Shown here: in pieces, positions 10,932 to 20,701 of the stretch
Layout of the letters: each line of letters begins with the position of its first letter
Position numbering within the stretch: the stretch's first letter is position 1
DNA from: Luteimonas chenhongjianii
Lineage (GTDB): Bacteria > Pseudomonadota > Gammaproteobacteria > Xanthomonadales > Xanthomonadaceae
Reading direction: 5' to 3'
Length of the DNA: 64,000 nt
Assembly: GCF_002327105.1 (NCBI RefSeq)
Contig: NZ_CP023406.1
Span: forward strand, 124,001-188,000
Program-made: the position numbers and the translations under genes
The notes under the pieces: generated by a model
What the model was told of the DNA's origin: nothing
What the model saw: only the letters and a program-made list of their open reading frames with translations
Databases searched by the model: none

Positions 10932-11174
10932 ATGACCGATACGCCGCCCGACCGCCTGTCCAACGACCCGCGCAGCCCGCACTACGACGAGGCCGCGATG
11001 AACCGTGGGATCGGCATCCGCTTCAACGGCAACGAGCGTCGCGACGTCGAGGAATACTGCATCAGCGAAGGCTGGATCCGCGTGGCCGCGGGCCGTGCGC
11101 TCGACCGGCGTGGCCAGCCGTTGACGGTGAAGCTGCGCGGGACCGTCGAACCCTATTTCCACCTCGACGCCTGA
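10932..11174 (+). CDS. DUF3297 family protein
   Basis: An 80-residue acidic-basic mixed soluble protein of unknown function. It matches DUF3297 in full: PPDRLSNDPRSPHYDEA at the start, GIRFNGNERRDVEEYCISEGW in the middle and LTVKLRGTVEPYF at the end. No signal peptide or helix is present. It lies between a DUF4031 gene and a YciI gene on the same strand with short gaps, possibly one transcript. Confidence 0.88.
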   Translation: MTDTPPDRLSNDPRSPHYDEAAMNRGIGIRFNGNERRDVEEYCISEGWIRVAAGRALDRRGQPLTVKLRGTVEPYFHLDA

Positions 11175-11201
11175 CGCCGTCGGCGCGCCCGGGAGACTCC
11201 G

Positions 11202-11576
11202 ATGCAGTACCTGCTGCTGGTCTACACCGACGATGCATTGCTCGACGGCCTGGGCGAAGGTGAATTCGACACGATGATGCGTGGTTGCCTGCAGCATGCC
11301 GACGCGCTGCGCGCCCAGGGCACCCTGCTCGGCTTCGAGCAGCTCGAGCACGCCAGCACCGCGAAGACGGTGCGCAGCCGCGGCGGACGCACGCAGGTGT
11401 TCGATGGCCCGTTCGCCGAGACCAAGGAGATGCTCGCCGGCTTCAATCTGATCGAAGCCGACAGCGAAGAGGACGCGCTGCGCATCGCCCGCGAGCTGCC
11501 GTGGGCCCGCACCGGCAGCATCGAGGTGCGGCCGGTGCGTGATATCGCCCAGGTCCGCGCGCGCGTAGGCGCCTGA
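11202..11576 (+). CDS. YciI family protein (DGPF domain)
   Basis: A 124-residue soluble protein of the YciI-like/DGPF family, recognised by MQYLLLVYTDD at the start and FDGPFAETKEMLAGF in the centre, ending with IEVRPV. In many bacteria such proteins sit next to ECF sigma factors, but none is present here. The GGGAGA ribosome site is at ideal distance from ATG 11202. It converges on the DUF58 gene, with a hairpin between them. Confidence 0.9.
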   Translation: MQYLLLVYTDDALLDGLGEGEFDTMMRGCLQHADALRAQGTLLGFEQLEHASTAKTVRSRGGRTQVFDGPFAETKEMLAGFNLIEADSEEDALRIARELPWARTGSIEVRPVRDIAQVRARVGA

Positions 11577-11650
11577 TCCGCCTCGCCGCCTTCCGCTGCC
11601 ACTGCAGACGAGACCGACCCGGGCAGGCGCGACAGCAAGCCGCTGCCCAT

Positions 11651-11674
11651 CCTGTCGCCGGATCCGGCGGCAGG
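11651..11674. terminator. Hairpin between convergent genes, possible bidirectional terminator
   Basis: CCTGTCGCCG and CGGCGGCAGG pair over ten base pairs (one G-T pair) around a GATC loop. It lies between the stop of the YciI gene and the stop of the DUF58 gene. There is no T-tract on either side, so rho-independent termination is only possible, not shown. Confidence 0.4.
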
Positions 11675-11676
11675 AC

Positions 11677-12978
11677 CTACAGCAGTCCGTCGCGCTTGAT
11701 CGCCAGATAGCGCTGCACCAGCGCGGCAGGCAGCTCGTCCCCGGTCACATCGAGTACGCCGATGCGGTGATTGCGCAGGGCATCGTGCGCGGCCTTGCGC
11801 TGGGCCAGATACCGCGCAGTGGCACCGGCGCGGACCGCATCGTCGTGGTCGTGCACGTCGGCGTCGAGCACTTCGTCGAGCGCGCGCTCGCGCAGGGAGG
11901 CTACGACGACCAGATGCCGCTTCTGCAGCATGCGCACTGCGGCGAGGACGTCGTCGATGTCCTCGTCGCGCAGGTTGGTCACCAGCATCAACAGGCCACG
12001 CCGTCGCTGCCGCCGCGACAGCTCGGTGGCCGCGGCGAGATAGTCCGTCGCCACCGGCTGCGGTTGCAGGTCATGGCTGACCCGCAGCAGGGTGTCGATC
12101 GCAGCCAGTCCGCGCTGTGGCGCCATCCAGCGACGCTCACCGCCGGTCGCCAGCAGGCCGACCGCGTCCCCCTGGCGCAGCGCGAGATACGACACGACCA
12201 GCGCCGCGTCGAGCGCCTGGTCGAAATGCGACAGCGCGCCGTCCTGGGCCAGCATGCGGCGGCCGGTATCGAGCACCACGACCAGCTGCTGGTTCTTCTC
12301 GTCCTGGTATTCGCGCGAGATCAGCTTGCGCGCGCGCGAGCTCGCCTTCCAGTCGATCTGGCGCAGGCTGTCGCCCACCCGGTATTCGCGCATCTGATGG
12401 AAGTCGGTGCCCTCGCCACGGCGGCGCTTGATGTGGGCACCGACCAGGCGCGAGGCACGATCGGCGCTGAGCAGGGCGAAGCGGGTCAGCGGCGCGAAAT
12501 TCGGAAACACCCGCACCTGCCTGGGCGTGCCGGCCTCGCGCCGTTGCCGCCACAGGCCCAGTGGCGAGCGCAGCCGCAGCTGCACGCCTTCGAACTGCGC
12601 CGGCCCACGCATGTCCGGCTGCAGGGTGTAGTCGACGCGGGCGACGGTGCCGGGCGCCAGCCGCAGCGCGCGCGGCAGGCCGTCGACGCGCCAGCCGGGC
12701 GGATGCAGATCGAACACTTCGACGTGCTGCGCCTTCGCCCCGCCGTCGATATGCAGCGACACCGGCCGCGCGATACCGATTGGCCAGGCGTCCGCCATCG
12801 AGCGCACGACATCGGGTGTGGGGCGGCGCACGAGCATCGCCAGGTCGGCGATCGACAGCAGCAGCAGCGCGCTTCCGAACAGCTGCCATGGCGGGATCGC
12901 CGGCGGCCACAGCGAGGCCGCGACCCCGCCCAGCCCCCAGACGGCGAGCAGCACGATGAGCGCCATCGTCGGCCTCAT
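11677..12978 (-). CDS. DUF58 domain-containing protein
   Basis: A 433-residue protein with two N-terminal helices (about 4-45), then a beta-rich region and the DUF58 block RRGEGTDFHQMREYRVGD...IDWKASSR, followed by a von Willebrand-like segment (VVVLDTGRRM) ending in AIKRDG. DUF58 proteins work with MoxR AAA+ ATPases and are proposed to help assemble metal or membrane complexes. ATG 12978 is chosen because it starts the first membrane helix; the open frame upstream to 13188 overlaps the moxR gene and has no conserved content. It is the last gene of the cluster that starts near 18481. Confidence 0.9.
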   Translation of the reverse strand: MRPTMALIVLLAVWGLGGVAASLWPPAIPPWQLFGSALLLLSIADLAMLVRRPTPDVVRSMADAWPIGIARPVSLHIDGGAKAQHVEVFDLHPPGWRVDGLPRALRLAPGTVARVDYTLQPDMRGPAQFEGVQLRLRSPLGLWRQRREAGTPRQVRVFPNFAPLTRFALLSADRASRLVGAHIKRRRGEGTDFHQMREYRVGDSLRQIDWKASSRARKLISREYQDEKNQQLVVVLDTGRRMLAQDGALSHFDQALDAALVVSYLALRQGDAVGLLATGGERRWMAPQRGLAAIDTLLRVSHDLQPQPVATDYLAAATELSRRQRRRGLLMLVTNLRDEDIDDVLAAVRMLQKRHLVVVASLRERALDEVLDADVHDHDDAVRAGATARYLAQRKAAHDALRNHRIGVLDVTGDELPAALVQRYLAIKRDGLL

Positions 12979-13012
12979 CCGCGCGCCTCCCGGCAGTGGC
13001 GGCGCAAGGCTG

Positions 13013-14005
<993 letters not shown>

Positions 14006-14030
14006 GGTCGAGCTCTCATGGGGTTCGTCC

Positions 14031-15170
14031 TCACAGGTTCTTTCGCATCTGGATCAGGCGGGCGATGCGCTGGCGGAAGGCCTTCGCATCATCGGGCGCC
14101 GGCGCCTGCAGCGCCTGGCGGACGTCGCGCGGCGCCACGCCGGTGCGCCGGGCGATGGCGTCGATACCGGGCTCGCCTTTGAGCGCCGCAGCGAGCGGAT
14201 CGCGTCTGCGCAGCCGCTCGACGAATGCGGCGCGCACTGCGTCGTAGAGCAGCGACGCACGGCCGTATCGCACCAGGTGCGCGCCGCTGGCGGTGACATG
14301 TTCCAGCAGTGCACGCCGCGCGACCGGCGGCGCCGGCAGCATCGGGCCCAGTCGCTGGGTGCGCATCCACAACCAGGCGAGCAGTGCGAGCAGCAACGGC
14401 CCCCAGGCCATCCAGCCGCGGGTGAGGATCTGCAGCCACAGCGGCGGCACGGTTGCCGCGTACACCAGATGCACGGTGCCCTCGCCCCAGTTGGGGCCAA
14501 GCAGCTGCCGGGTCAGCAGCGCGTGCGGCGGTTCACGCAGGTCGCCGTTGCGCAGGAAGTCGAAGTCGGCGAGCACGTCCACCGTGCCCGCGCCGTAACC
14601 GAGACGGGCAAATACCAGGCCGTCCTCGCCGCCGTCGCCCCAGCTCAGCTCGGGCTCCGCATCCACCAGCAGGAAGCGCCGGCCGCGACAGAACTCCACG
14701 TGTCCCTCCTGGCCGGTGACAAGCAGCGGTTCGCAGCGGGTCGGGCCCTCGACCGTGCGCACGCCCAACCGCGCCAGCAGATCCCGGGCGGGCGCGGCCT
14801 CCGCGCTGCGGCGCGGCAGGGGCGTACGAACAAGCAGATGGCCACCGCCGTGGACCCAGCGCAGCAGCGCTTCGATTTCCGATGGCTGCAGTGCCCTGGG
14901 GTCGCTGTAGAGCAGCAAGGTGTCGCGCGGCCCCAGCGGCACCCGCGCCAGCTGCAGCCGCTGGCGCGACTGTGCCGGCAGCCCTGCGGCGGTCAGCGAT
15001 TTGCGCAGGGCATAGAGGGGGTTGTACGCGGCCTCGCCGCGCGGCGGCAGGTCCTCCGACTCGTCGACCCGCTCGTGGGTGTGCAGGAACCAGCCCACTG
15101 CCAGTGCGACGACCAGCAGGCCCAGCAGCCCCAGCCCGATGCGCGTCGGCCTGCCCATCAGCTGCGCCAT
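14031..15170 (-). CDS. DUF4350 domain-containing protein
   Basis: A 379-residue membrane protein. A helix at residues 10-27 leads to a soluble domain with the DUF4350 pattern (LYALRKSLTAAGLP, then DTLLLYSDPRALQPSEIEALLRWVHGGGHLLV), a second helix near 240-260 (WMAWGPLLLALLAWLWM) and a C-terminal helical tail. The fold resembles a glutamine-amidotransferase-like domain without obvious catalytic residues. Its start overlaps the end of the DUF4129 gene by 13 bases, so translation is coupled. Role unknown; the cluster links it to MoxR. Confidence 0.85.
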   Translation of the reverse strand: MAQLMGRPTRIGLGLLGLLVVALAVGWFLHTHERVDESEDLPPRGEAAYNPLYALRKSLTAAGLPAQSRQRLQLARVPLGPRDTLLLYSDPRALQPSEIEALLRWVHGGGHLLVRTPLPRRSAEAAPARDLLARLGVRTVEGPTRCEPLLVTGQEGHVEFCRGRRFLLVDAEPELSWGDGGEDGLVFARLGYGAGTVDVLADFDFLRNGDLREPPHALLTRQLLGPNWGEGTVHLVYAATVPPLWLQILTRGWMAWGPLLLALLAWLWMRTQRLGPMLPAPPVARRALLEHVTASGAHLVRYGRASLLYDAVRAAFVERLRRRDPLAAALKGEPGIDAIARRTGVAPRDVRQALQAPAPDDAKAFRQRIARLIQMRKNL

Positions 15171-16810
15171 CCGAAACGTGGGGCGAGGCGCGCGAGCAGG
15201 GCCTCGAGACCGGCCTCGTCAGGCATCCGCTGTCCGTACGCGGCCTGCTGCCAGACGCGCACCATGTCGGCGAACGCGTCGCGGTCTCCGGCATCGGGCA
15301 TGCGCCGGGCCGCGCGGAGGCATTGCGCTTCGGTGGCGCCGGGCACCAGCGTGACCCCTGCACGCGTGGCCATCGCCTCGACACTGGCGCGATAGAGCAG
15401 TGCCAGCGCGCGCCGGCGCCATCCGTCGTTCCACAACCGGCGCACCGAGGCGACCAGGTCGGCCGGCAGTGCCTCGGGCAGCAACGGAGCCTCCTCGACG
15501 ACGATCGCGCGTGGCTCGCGCACCGGCCCGAGGGTCTCGCGCATCCACGGCCACCAGTGGCGAGCGGTCGCCGCCAACACAGCGGCCAGGATCGCCAGCA
15601 GGATCCACAGGCCGTATTCGGCGAACAGCGCCAGCACCCGCGCGATCACGGCCAGTACGCCCGCATCGGGACCGGAGCCGGGGGCCTGCGCAGCCTCGTC
15701 CTTGCGCTGCCAGCGGGTGACGACACGCTTGCCGTCGAGCAGCGGATCGGCGTAGGCGCGCTCGACGGCGCCGGCGAAGGCAGGGTCGTCCTCGACCGTG
15801 GCGAAGACCTCGGGCAGCGTCGGCCGCTGCGCCTCGTCCTGCGCCTGGCCGGCGGCGCTCTGGCGGGCAGCCGCGGCCAGTTCCTCGTTCCTGGTGCCCA
15901 CGTCCTCGTCCGACCGGTGCGGTGGGGCGCCGATCGTTGGTCCGGTTCCGCCCGCCGCCCCGTCGCCCGTTGCCGGCGCCTGGGCATGCGAGGCCGACAT
16001 CGGCGCCAACAGCAGACCGGCCAGCAGCAAGCCGAGCATCAACGTGCCCGCAGGCGCCAGGCGCGCGCGCAGACGCCGGAACGCGATCTCGAGATCCCAG
16101 GCCTCCAGCTGGGTGCGGCGGTTGAGGTAGAGGCCGAAGCCGGCGCCGATATAGAAGGGTTCGATCAGCCCCAGCGCCAGCCAGAACGCCAGGTTGCCCA
16201 GCAGCTGGATCCAGCGCGGCGGGTGCTCGCTGACCAAGGCCCACATCGCCCGCGCCGACTCCGACAGCAGTTCGGTCGGAACGAAGATCAGCACCAGCAC
16301 GCCGAGTGACACCAGCAGGGTCAGCACGAACAGCTGGCAGATGACCGTCAACAGCAGCGCATGACCGCCGATGCCGTCGGCCAGCAGCCGGCGCCGCTGC
16401 GCGAGTGGTGGCCCTGCAAGACCTTCCAGCAGATCGACCGGCAGGGTCACCGCCCGCCACGGACTCGGGCGCCGCCAGGTCAGATGGCCCAGCAGGGGAC
16501 GCCAGCCCCAGCGCAGCAGGGCGGCGCAGGTCGCGCGGACCCCGGGCGCAGGCCCGAACACCGCGCGCGACAGTACGAACAGCGGCGCGCGGTCGAACAC
16601 CGGCAGCAACCACCACATCAGCAGCGCCGCAAGCCACAACCGGTCGAGCGCCCAGCCCAGTGCGTTGAGCGCGATGAACACCGGCAGCCCCAGGAGCAGC
16701 GAGGGCCCCCAGATCGCGCGCGCATGCCGGCGCACCAGCGCGTTGCCCAGTTCCATCGCCTCCCACGCGCTGCGCGGGCGCAGTTCGACCTGCACGCTGT
16801 CAACGCGCAT
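15158..16810 (-). CDS. DUF4129 domain-containing membrane protein
   Basis: A 550-residue protein. Several helices fill the first 310 residues, with LMLGLLLAGLLLAPMSASHAQA as the last of that group. A soluble, Pro/Ala-rich part then follows, with another helix near 430-450 (YGLWILLAILAAVLAATA). The C-terminal segment from about 475 (LVASVRRLWNDGWRRRALALLYR) is DUF4129. It overlaps both neighbours (11 bases with the SpoIIM gene, 13 with the DUF4350 gene). DUF4129 proteins resemble transglutaminase partners; function in this cluster is unknown. Confidence 0.85.
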   Translation of the reverse strand: MRVDSVQVELRPRSAWEAMELGNALVRRHARAIWGPSLLLGLPVFIALNALGWALDRLWLAALLMWWLLPVFDRAPLFVLSRAVFGPAPGVRATCAALLRWGWRPLLGHLTWRRPSPWRAVTLPVDLLEGLAGPPLAQRRRLLADGIGGHALLLTVICQLFVLTLLVSLGVLVLIFVPTELLSESARAMWALVSEHPPRWIQLLGNLAFWLALGLIEPFYIGAGFGLYLNRRTQLEAWDLEIAFRRLRARLAPAGTLMLGLLLAGLLLAPMSASHAQAPATGDGAAGGTGPTIGAPPHRSDEDVGTRNEELAAAARQSAAGQAQDEAQRPTLPEVFATVEDDPAFAGAVERAYADPLLDGKRVVTRWQRKDEAAQAPGSGPDAGVLAVIARVLALFAEYGLWILLAILAAVLAATARHWWPWMRETLGPVREPRAIVVEEAPLLPEALPADLVASVRRLWNDGWRRRALALLYRASVEAMATRAGVTLVPGATEAQCLRAARRMPDAGDRDAFADMVRVWQQAAYGQRMPDEAGLEALLARLAPRFGWRS

Positions 16811-17801
16811 CGGCCGCCCCGCGTCCGCCGCGCCACATCCACAGCCCGGTCAGCAGCCACAGGCCGCCGCCGACCCCGAACCGGATCGGGTCGGGCATGG
16901 CAACGGTGGACGACCAGAACGCTTCGACGAACGCGGCGAACACCAGCATCGCGAGGATGCCCACGCACAGCCGCCCGCCATCACGCCCGGCCCGGACGAG
17001 CGCGTCGATGCGGCGCAGCTGGCCCGGCGCGACCAGTGCCAGCCCCAGGCGCAAGCCACCGGCACCGGCGATGACGATCGCGGTCAGTTCCGGCGCCGAA
17101 TGTCCGACGACGAAGCGCCAGAACGGCCCGCCGTGGCCGATCGCCTGCAGGTGCCCGGCCACCGTGCCGATGAACAGCCCGTTGAAGATCAGCACGAAGA
17201 TCGTGCCCACGCCCGCCAGCAGACCACTGGCGAAGGTGCGGAAGCCGATGCTGACGTTGTTCCAGATGTAGTAGCCGAACATCTGCATGTCGGTCTGGCT
17301 TTCGCGGGTCATGCGCGCGGCCAGGCGCGCCGGGTCGTACATGTCCTCGACCTGCGCCAGCTGCTGCGGCGACATCACGCCGTAGGCCAGTTCGGGCCAC
17401 TGCTGGATCAGCACGAACATCAGCAGCAGCGGCAAGCCGAACAACGCGAGCGACGCCCACAGGCAGCCGCGTTGCGCGCGCACCAGGCGCGGAAAATCGG
17501 CAAGCAGGAAGCGCAGTGCATGTCGCCACGGCGTCGGCGCCGGCCGATAGAGCACGTTGTGGCCACGCTGCATCAGCGCCTGCAGCCGCGCGGTCACCTG
17601 GGGGCTGTAGCCGCGGCGCCGGGCCAGCGCCTGCTGCTGGCACAGCCGCCGGTAGTGCGACGGGACGTCCTCGTCCGCGAGACCATCCCACTCGCCACGG
17701 CGCCGACGCGCCCGGCGCGGACTGGCGGCGCGCGCATCGAGCCAGCGCTCGAACGCATCCCACTCGGCCTGGTGCCGCGCGACGAATGCATCCTGCTTCA
17801 T
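16800..17801 (-). CDS. Stage II sporulation protein M (SpoIIM) family protein
   Basis: A 333-residue integral membrane protein. The start is ATG 17801 (MKQDAFVARHQAEW), which overlaps the stop of the RDD gene by four bases; the open frame further upstream is only the shadow of that gene. A soluble N-terminal part of about 120 residues precedes six helices. The SpoIIM pattern YYIWNNVSIGFRTFASGLLAGVGT and the GHSAPELTAIVIAGAGGLRLG segment are clear. Non-sporulating bacteria keep this family next to RDD and MoxR genes; the role is not established. Confidence 0.9.
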   Translation of the reverse strand: MKQDAFVARHQAEWDAFERWLDARAASPRRARRRRGEWDGLADEDVPSHYRRLCQQQALARRRGYSPQVTARLQALMQRGHNVLYRPAPTPWRHALRFLLADFPRLVRAQRGCLWASLALFGLPLLLMFVLIQQWPELAYGVMSPQQLAQVEDMYDPARLAARMTRESQTDMQMFGYYIWNNVSIGFRTFASGLLAGVGTIFVLIFNGLFIGTVAGHLQAIGHGGPFWRFVVGHSAPELTAIVIAGAGGLRLGLALVAPGQLRRIDALVRAGRDGGRLCVGILAMLVFAAFVEAFWSSTVAMPDPIRFGVGGGLWLLTGLWMWRGGRGAADAR

Positions 17802-18481
17802 GCGCGCCGCCCCAGCAGCCAGTTGGCCACGCCGAGCAGGCGCCGCACCCCGGCCTCGCCGCGCGCGCCGGTCAGCGGCGCCACGATGTCGGCGAGTTCC
17901 TGCTGGCGCTCGCCGGTCAACGCATGGGCACGTTCGGCGAACGCGACCACCGCCACCTGTTCGTGCGCCTGCAGCGGCACCGCGGGCGCGCACGGCGCGA
18001 ATGCCGGCGCATCGACGTGCGTGCGCTCGCGCGGCGCATGGATCACCAGGGTGCCGGCGACCATGTCGCCCAGCCGGCGGCTCCACGGGTCCGCCAAGCT
18101 CGCCACCAGTCCCGCGCCATAGCCGAACGGCAGCATGTCGACCGTGCGCATCAGGTTGCGGATGAAGCTCGCCATCCAGCCGATCGGCGCGCCGTCGACC
18201 GACACCACGCGCAATGACAGTGCCCGCTTGCCCGGCGTCTGGCCGCTGTAGAGCGCCTCGAACACTACCGGATAGCCCCAGAACACGAGGAAGAGGGCGA
18301 TCAGGTACAGCCCGCTGCCGAAGCGCCCCAGCAGGCCCAGCACGATCGAGATCGCCATCAGCAACGCGGCGCGGATCGCCAGGTCGATCAGCCAGGCCAG
18401 CGCGCGCGGCACCGGACCTGCCGCCGGCAGCCGCAATGCGACGCCTTCGGGCGTGTGCACCTCGCGGACGGTGTCGAGCAT
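17798..18481 (-). CDS. RDD family membrane protein
   Basis: A 227-residue protein with three to four helices. The RDD hallmark is RALAWLIDLAIRAALL (R-x4-x-D) near residue 30, followed by YSGQTPGKRALSLRVV and FIRNLMRTVDMLPFGYGAGL. It is the first gene of the six-gene cluster and starts with MLDTVREVHTPEGV. The ATGA overlap with SpoIIM shows coupling. RDD proteins are poorly understood; some are Na+/H+ antiporters, but no such claim can be made here. Confidence 0.9.
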   Translation of the reverse strand: MLDTVREVHTPEGVALRLPAAGPVPRALAWLIDLAIRAALLMAISIVLGLLGRFGSGLYLIALFLVFWGYPVVFEALYSGQTPGKRALSLRVVSVDGAPIGWMASFIRNLMRTVDMLPFGYGAGLVASLADPWSRRLGDMVAGTLVIHAPRERTHVDAPAFAPCAPAVPLQAHEQVAVVAFAERAHALTGERQQELADIVAPLTGARGEAGVRRLLGVANWLLGRRA

Positions 18482-18568
18482 CAGGCGCCGCGGCTCCCTG
18501 CCGTCCTGCGCCCTCGCGCATCGTCCGTGTGGTGGCCCATGCCGTCGTCCCTGCCCTGCACCTGTGGC

Positions 18569-19111
18569 TCAGTCCACCAGCGCGCCGAGGTATTCGTCCT
18601 TGAGCCGCACGTAATGCGCGGCGCTGTAATGCAGGCCCTCGATCTGCGCGTCGTCGAGCCGGCGCACGCAGCGCGCGGGATTGCCGACCCACAGCTCGCC
18701 TTCGCCCACCACCTTGCCGGGCGGCACCACGGCGCCGGCCGCGATGAAGGCGTGCCGGCCCACCACCACGCCATCGAGCACCAGCGCGCCCATTCCGATC
18801 AACGCCGCATCGCCGATCGTGCAGGCATGGATCACCGCCTTGTGCCCGATCGTGACGTCACAGCCGATCAGCGTCGGGAAGCCGCCGAGCTTCGCGTGCG
18901 GGCCCGCGTGACTGACGTGGATCACGCTGCCGTCCTGCACGCTGGTGCGCGCGCCGATGCGTACGTGGTTGACGTCGCCGCGGATCACCGTCGCCGGCCA
19001 GACCGACACGTCGTCGCCGAGCGTCACGTCACCGATCACCGTTGCGGCGGGGTCCACATAGACGCGCGCGCCAAGGGTCGGGGACTGCCCCCGGAAGGAT
19101 CTGAGGTTCAT
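18569..19111 (-). CDS. Gamma carbonic anhydrase family protein (YrdA-like)
   Basis: A 180-residue left-handed beta-helix hexapeptide-repeat protein. The metal-site histidines stand in VIHVSHAGPHAKLG and GHKAVIHACTIGDAALIGMGA, spaced as in YrdA/CaiE. Glu residues of the classical Cam acidic loop are absent, as usual for the short bacterial branch. It probably binds zinc or iron; catalytic carbonic anhydrase activity is uncertain in this group. The gene is divergent from the aldehyde dehydrogenase with 58 bases between starts, and stands 87 bases from the RDD gene. Confidence 0.9.
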   Translation of the reverse strand: MNLRSFRGQSPTLGARVYVDPAATVIGDVTLGDDVSVWPATVIRGDVNHVRIGARTSVQDGSVIHVSHAGPHAKLGGFPTLIGCDVTIGHKAVIHACTIGDAALIGMGALVLDGVVVGRHAFIAAGAVVPPGKVVGEGELWVGNPARCVRRLDDAQIEGLHYSAAHYVRLKDEYLGALVD

Positions 19112-19169
19112 GGCCGCAGTATGCCTCGCGCCCCGCAGCCTGGCTTGCCCGCGCCGCTAGACTGGGGCG

Positions 19170-20582
19170 ATGGATGCCCCTCGCCTGCCTGACCCCACGC
19201 CCACCTGCACCCTGCGGCCGACGCTCGACACCCTGCGCGCCGCCTGGCGCGCGCGGCGCCCCGATGCAGCGCAGCGCCGCGACGACCTCGCTCGGCTGCG
19301 CGCCGCGTTCGCGCGTCGGCTCGACGACATGGCCGATGCGATCTCGGCCGACTTCGGCCATCGGGCGCGGCCCGAATCGCTGATCGCCGACGGGATGAGC
19401 GTGCTGTCGGAGATCGATGCGCTGCGTCGGCAGCTGCGCGCCTGGATGCGCCCGCGCAGGGTCGGCGCCGGATGGCGGCTGTGGCCGGCGCGCGCGCAGG
19501 TGCGGCACGTGCCGCTGGGCGTGGTCGGCGTGATCGCCCCGTGGAACTATCCGGTGAACCTGGCGCTGATTCCGCTGGCGACGGCGATCGCCGCCGGCAA
19601 CCACGTCTTCCTGAAACCGTCGGAACATACCCCGCGCAGCAGCGCGTTCCTGTGCGAACTGCTGGCCGAGGTGTTCCCGGCCGACCGGGTCGCAGTCGCG
19701 CTCGGCGATGCCGACATCGGCGCCGCGTTCGCCGGCCTGCCCTTCGACCATCTGGTCTTCACCGGGTCGACCGCGGTCGGGCGCAAGGTCATGGCCGCCG
19801 CCGCGCCCAACCTCACGCCGCTGACCCTCGAGCTCGGCGGCAAGTCGCCGGCGATCGTCTGTCCCGGGTATCCGCTGGACAAGGCCGCGGCGCGGCTGGT
19901 CACCGGCAAGCTGTTCAATGCCGGCCAGACCTGCATCGCCCCCGACTACGTGCTGGTCGACGCGGCGCGCCGCGACGCCCTGCTCGAAGCGCTGCGTTTC
20001 GAGGTGCGCGGTCGCTACGCCGATCCCGCAGCGCGCGCCGCCGACTACACCCACATCGCCAGCGACAGCCAGCATGCGCGCCTGACCGCACTGGTCGACG
20101 ACGCCCGCGCACGCGGCCTGACCGTGCTGCCGCTGCTCGAGGTCGAAGGGGCGCGCGCATTCGCGCCCACGCTGGTCGTGGACCCCGGTAACGATGCTGC
20201 GTTGATGCAGGAAGAAATCTTCGGCCCGGTGTTGCCTGTTCTGTCCTATCGCACGCTCGACGAGGCCATCGCCTTCGTCGAGGCGCGCGATCGTCCACTG
20301 GCGCTGTATCCCTTCGGCGATCGCGCGCAGGTCGAGGCGATCCTCGCGCACGTCGTCGCGGGCGGCGTCACCGTCAATGACACTTTGCTGCACTTCGCCG
20401 CGAACGGATTGCCGTTCGGCGGTGTCGGTGCCAGCGGCATGGGCGCGTACCACGGCCGCGCGGGTTTCGACGCGATGACCAAGGCGCTGCCGGTGCTGTG
20501 GCAATCGCGCATTGCTGTTACCGACCGGCTGCGGCCACCGTATGCGCGCGTCGCCAGGCTGGTGGACTGGCTGGTGCGCTGA
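19170..20582 (+). CDS. Coniferyl aldehyde dehydrogenase family protein (NAD(P)-dependent ALDH)
   Basis: A 470-residue class-3-like aldehyde dehydrogenase oxidising an aldehyde to its acid. Visible features are the Rossmann/cofactor region VIAPWNYPVNL, FTGSTAVG (near 197-204), the general base E221 in LELGGKSP and the nucleophile C255 in AGQTCIAPDYVL. EEIFGPVLPVL lies towards the end. The short class-3 layout without an N-terminal extension fits the CalB type, but substrate is not determined by sequence. It is a single gene, facing away from the carbonic anhydrase. Confidence 0.9.
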   Translation: MDAPRLPDPTPTCTLRPTLDTLRAAWRARRPDAAQRRDDLARLRAAFARRLDDMADAISADFGHRARPESLIADGMSVLSEIDALRRQLRAWMRPRRVGAGWRLWPARAQVRHVPLGVVGVIAPWNYPVNLALIPLATAIAAGNHVFLKPSEHTPRSSAFLCELLAEVFPADRVAVALGDADIGAAFAGLPFDHLVFTGSTAVGRKVMAAAAPNLTPLTLELGGKSPAIVCPGYPLDKAAARLVTGKLFNAGQTCIAPDYVLVDAARRDALLEALRFEVRGRYADPAARAADYTHIASDSQHARLTALVDDARARGLTVLPLLEVEGARAFAPTLVVDPGNDAALMQEEIFGPVLPVLSYRTLDEAIAFVEARDRPLALYPFGDRAQVEAILAHVVAGGVTVNDTLLHFAANGLPFGGVGASGMGAYHGRAGFDAMTKALPVLWQSRIAVTDRLRPPYARVARLVDWLVR

Positions 20583-20701
20583 CCCCCTGGGCAATCACGG
20601 TACGCGGCGGCTTTATGGCCCGTTCGCCAAGCATCTGGACGCCAGCAGCTGCTCGAACGAAGCCTCCGCGTTGTCATCTCGCGTACCGGACACCGGCGCC
20701 C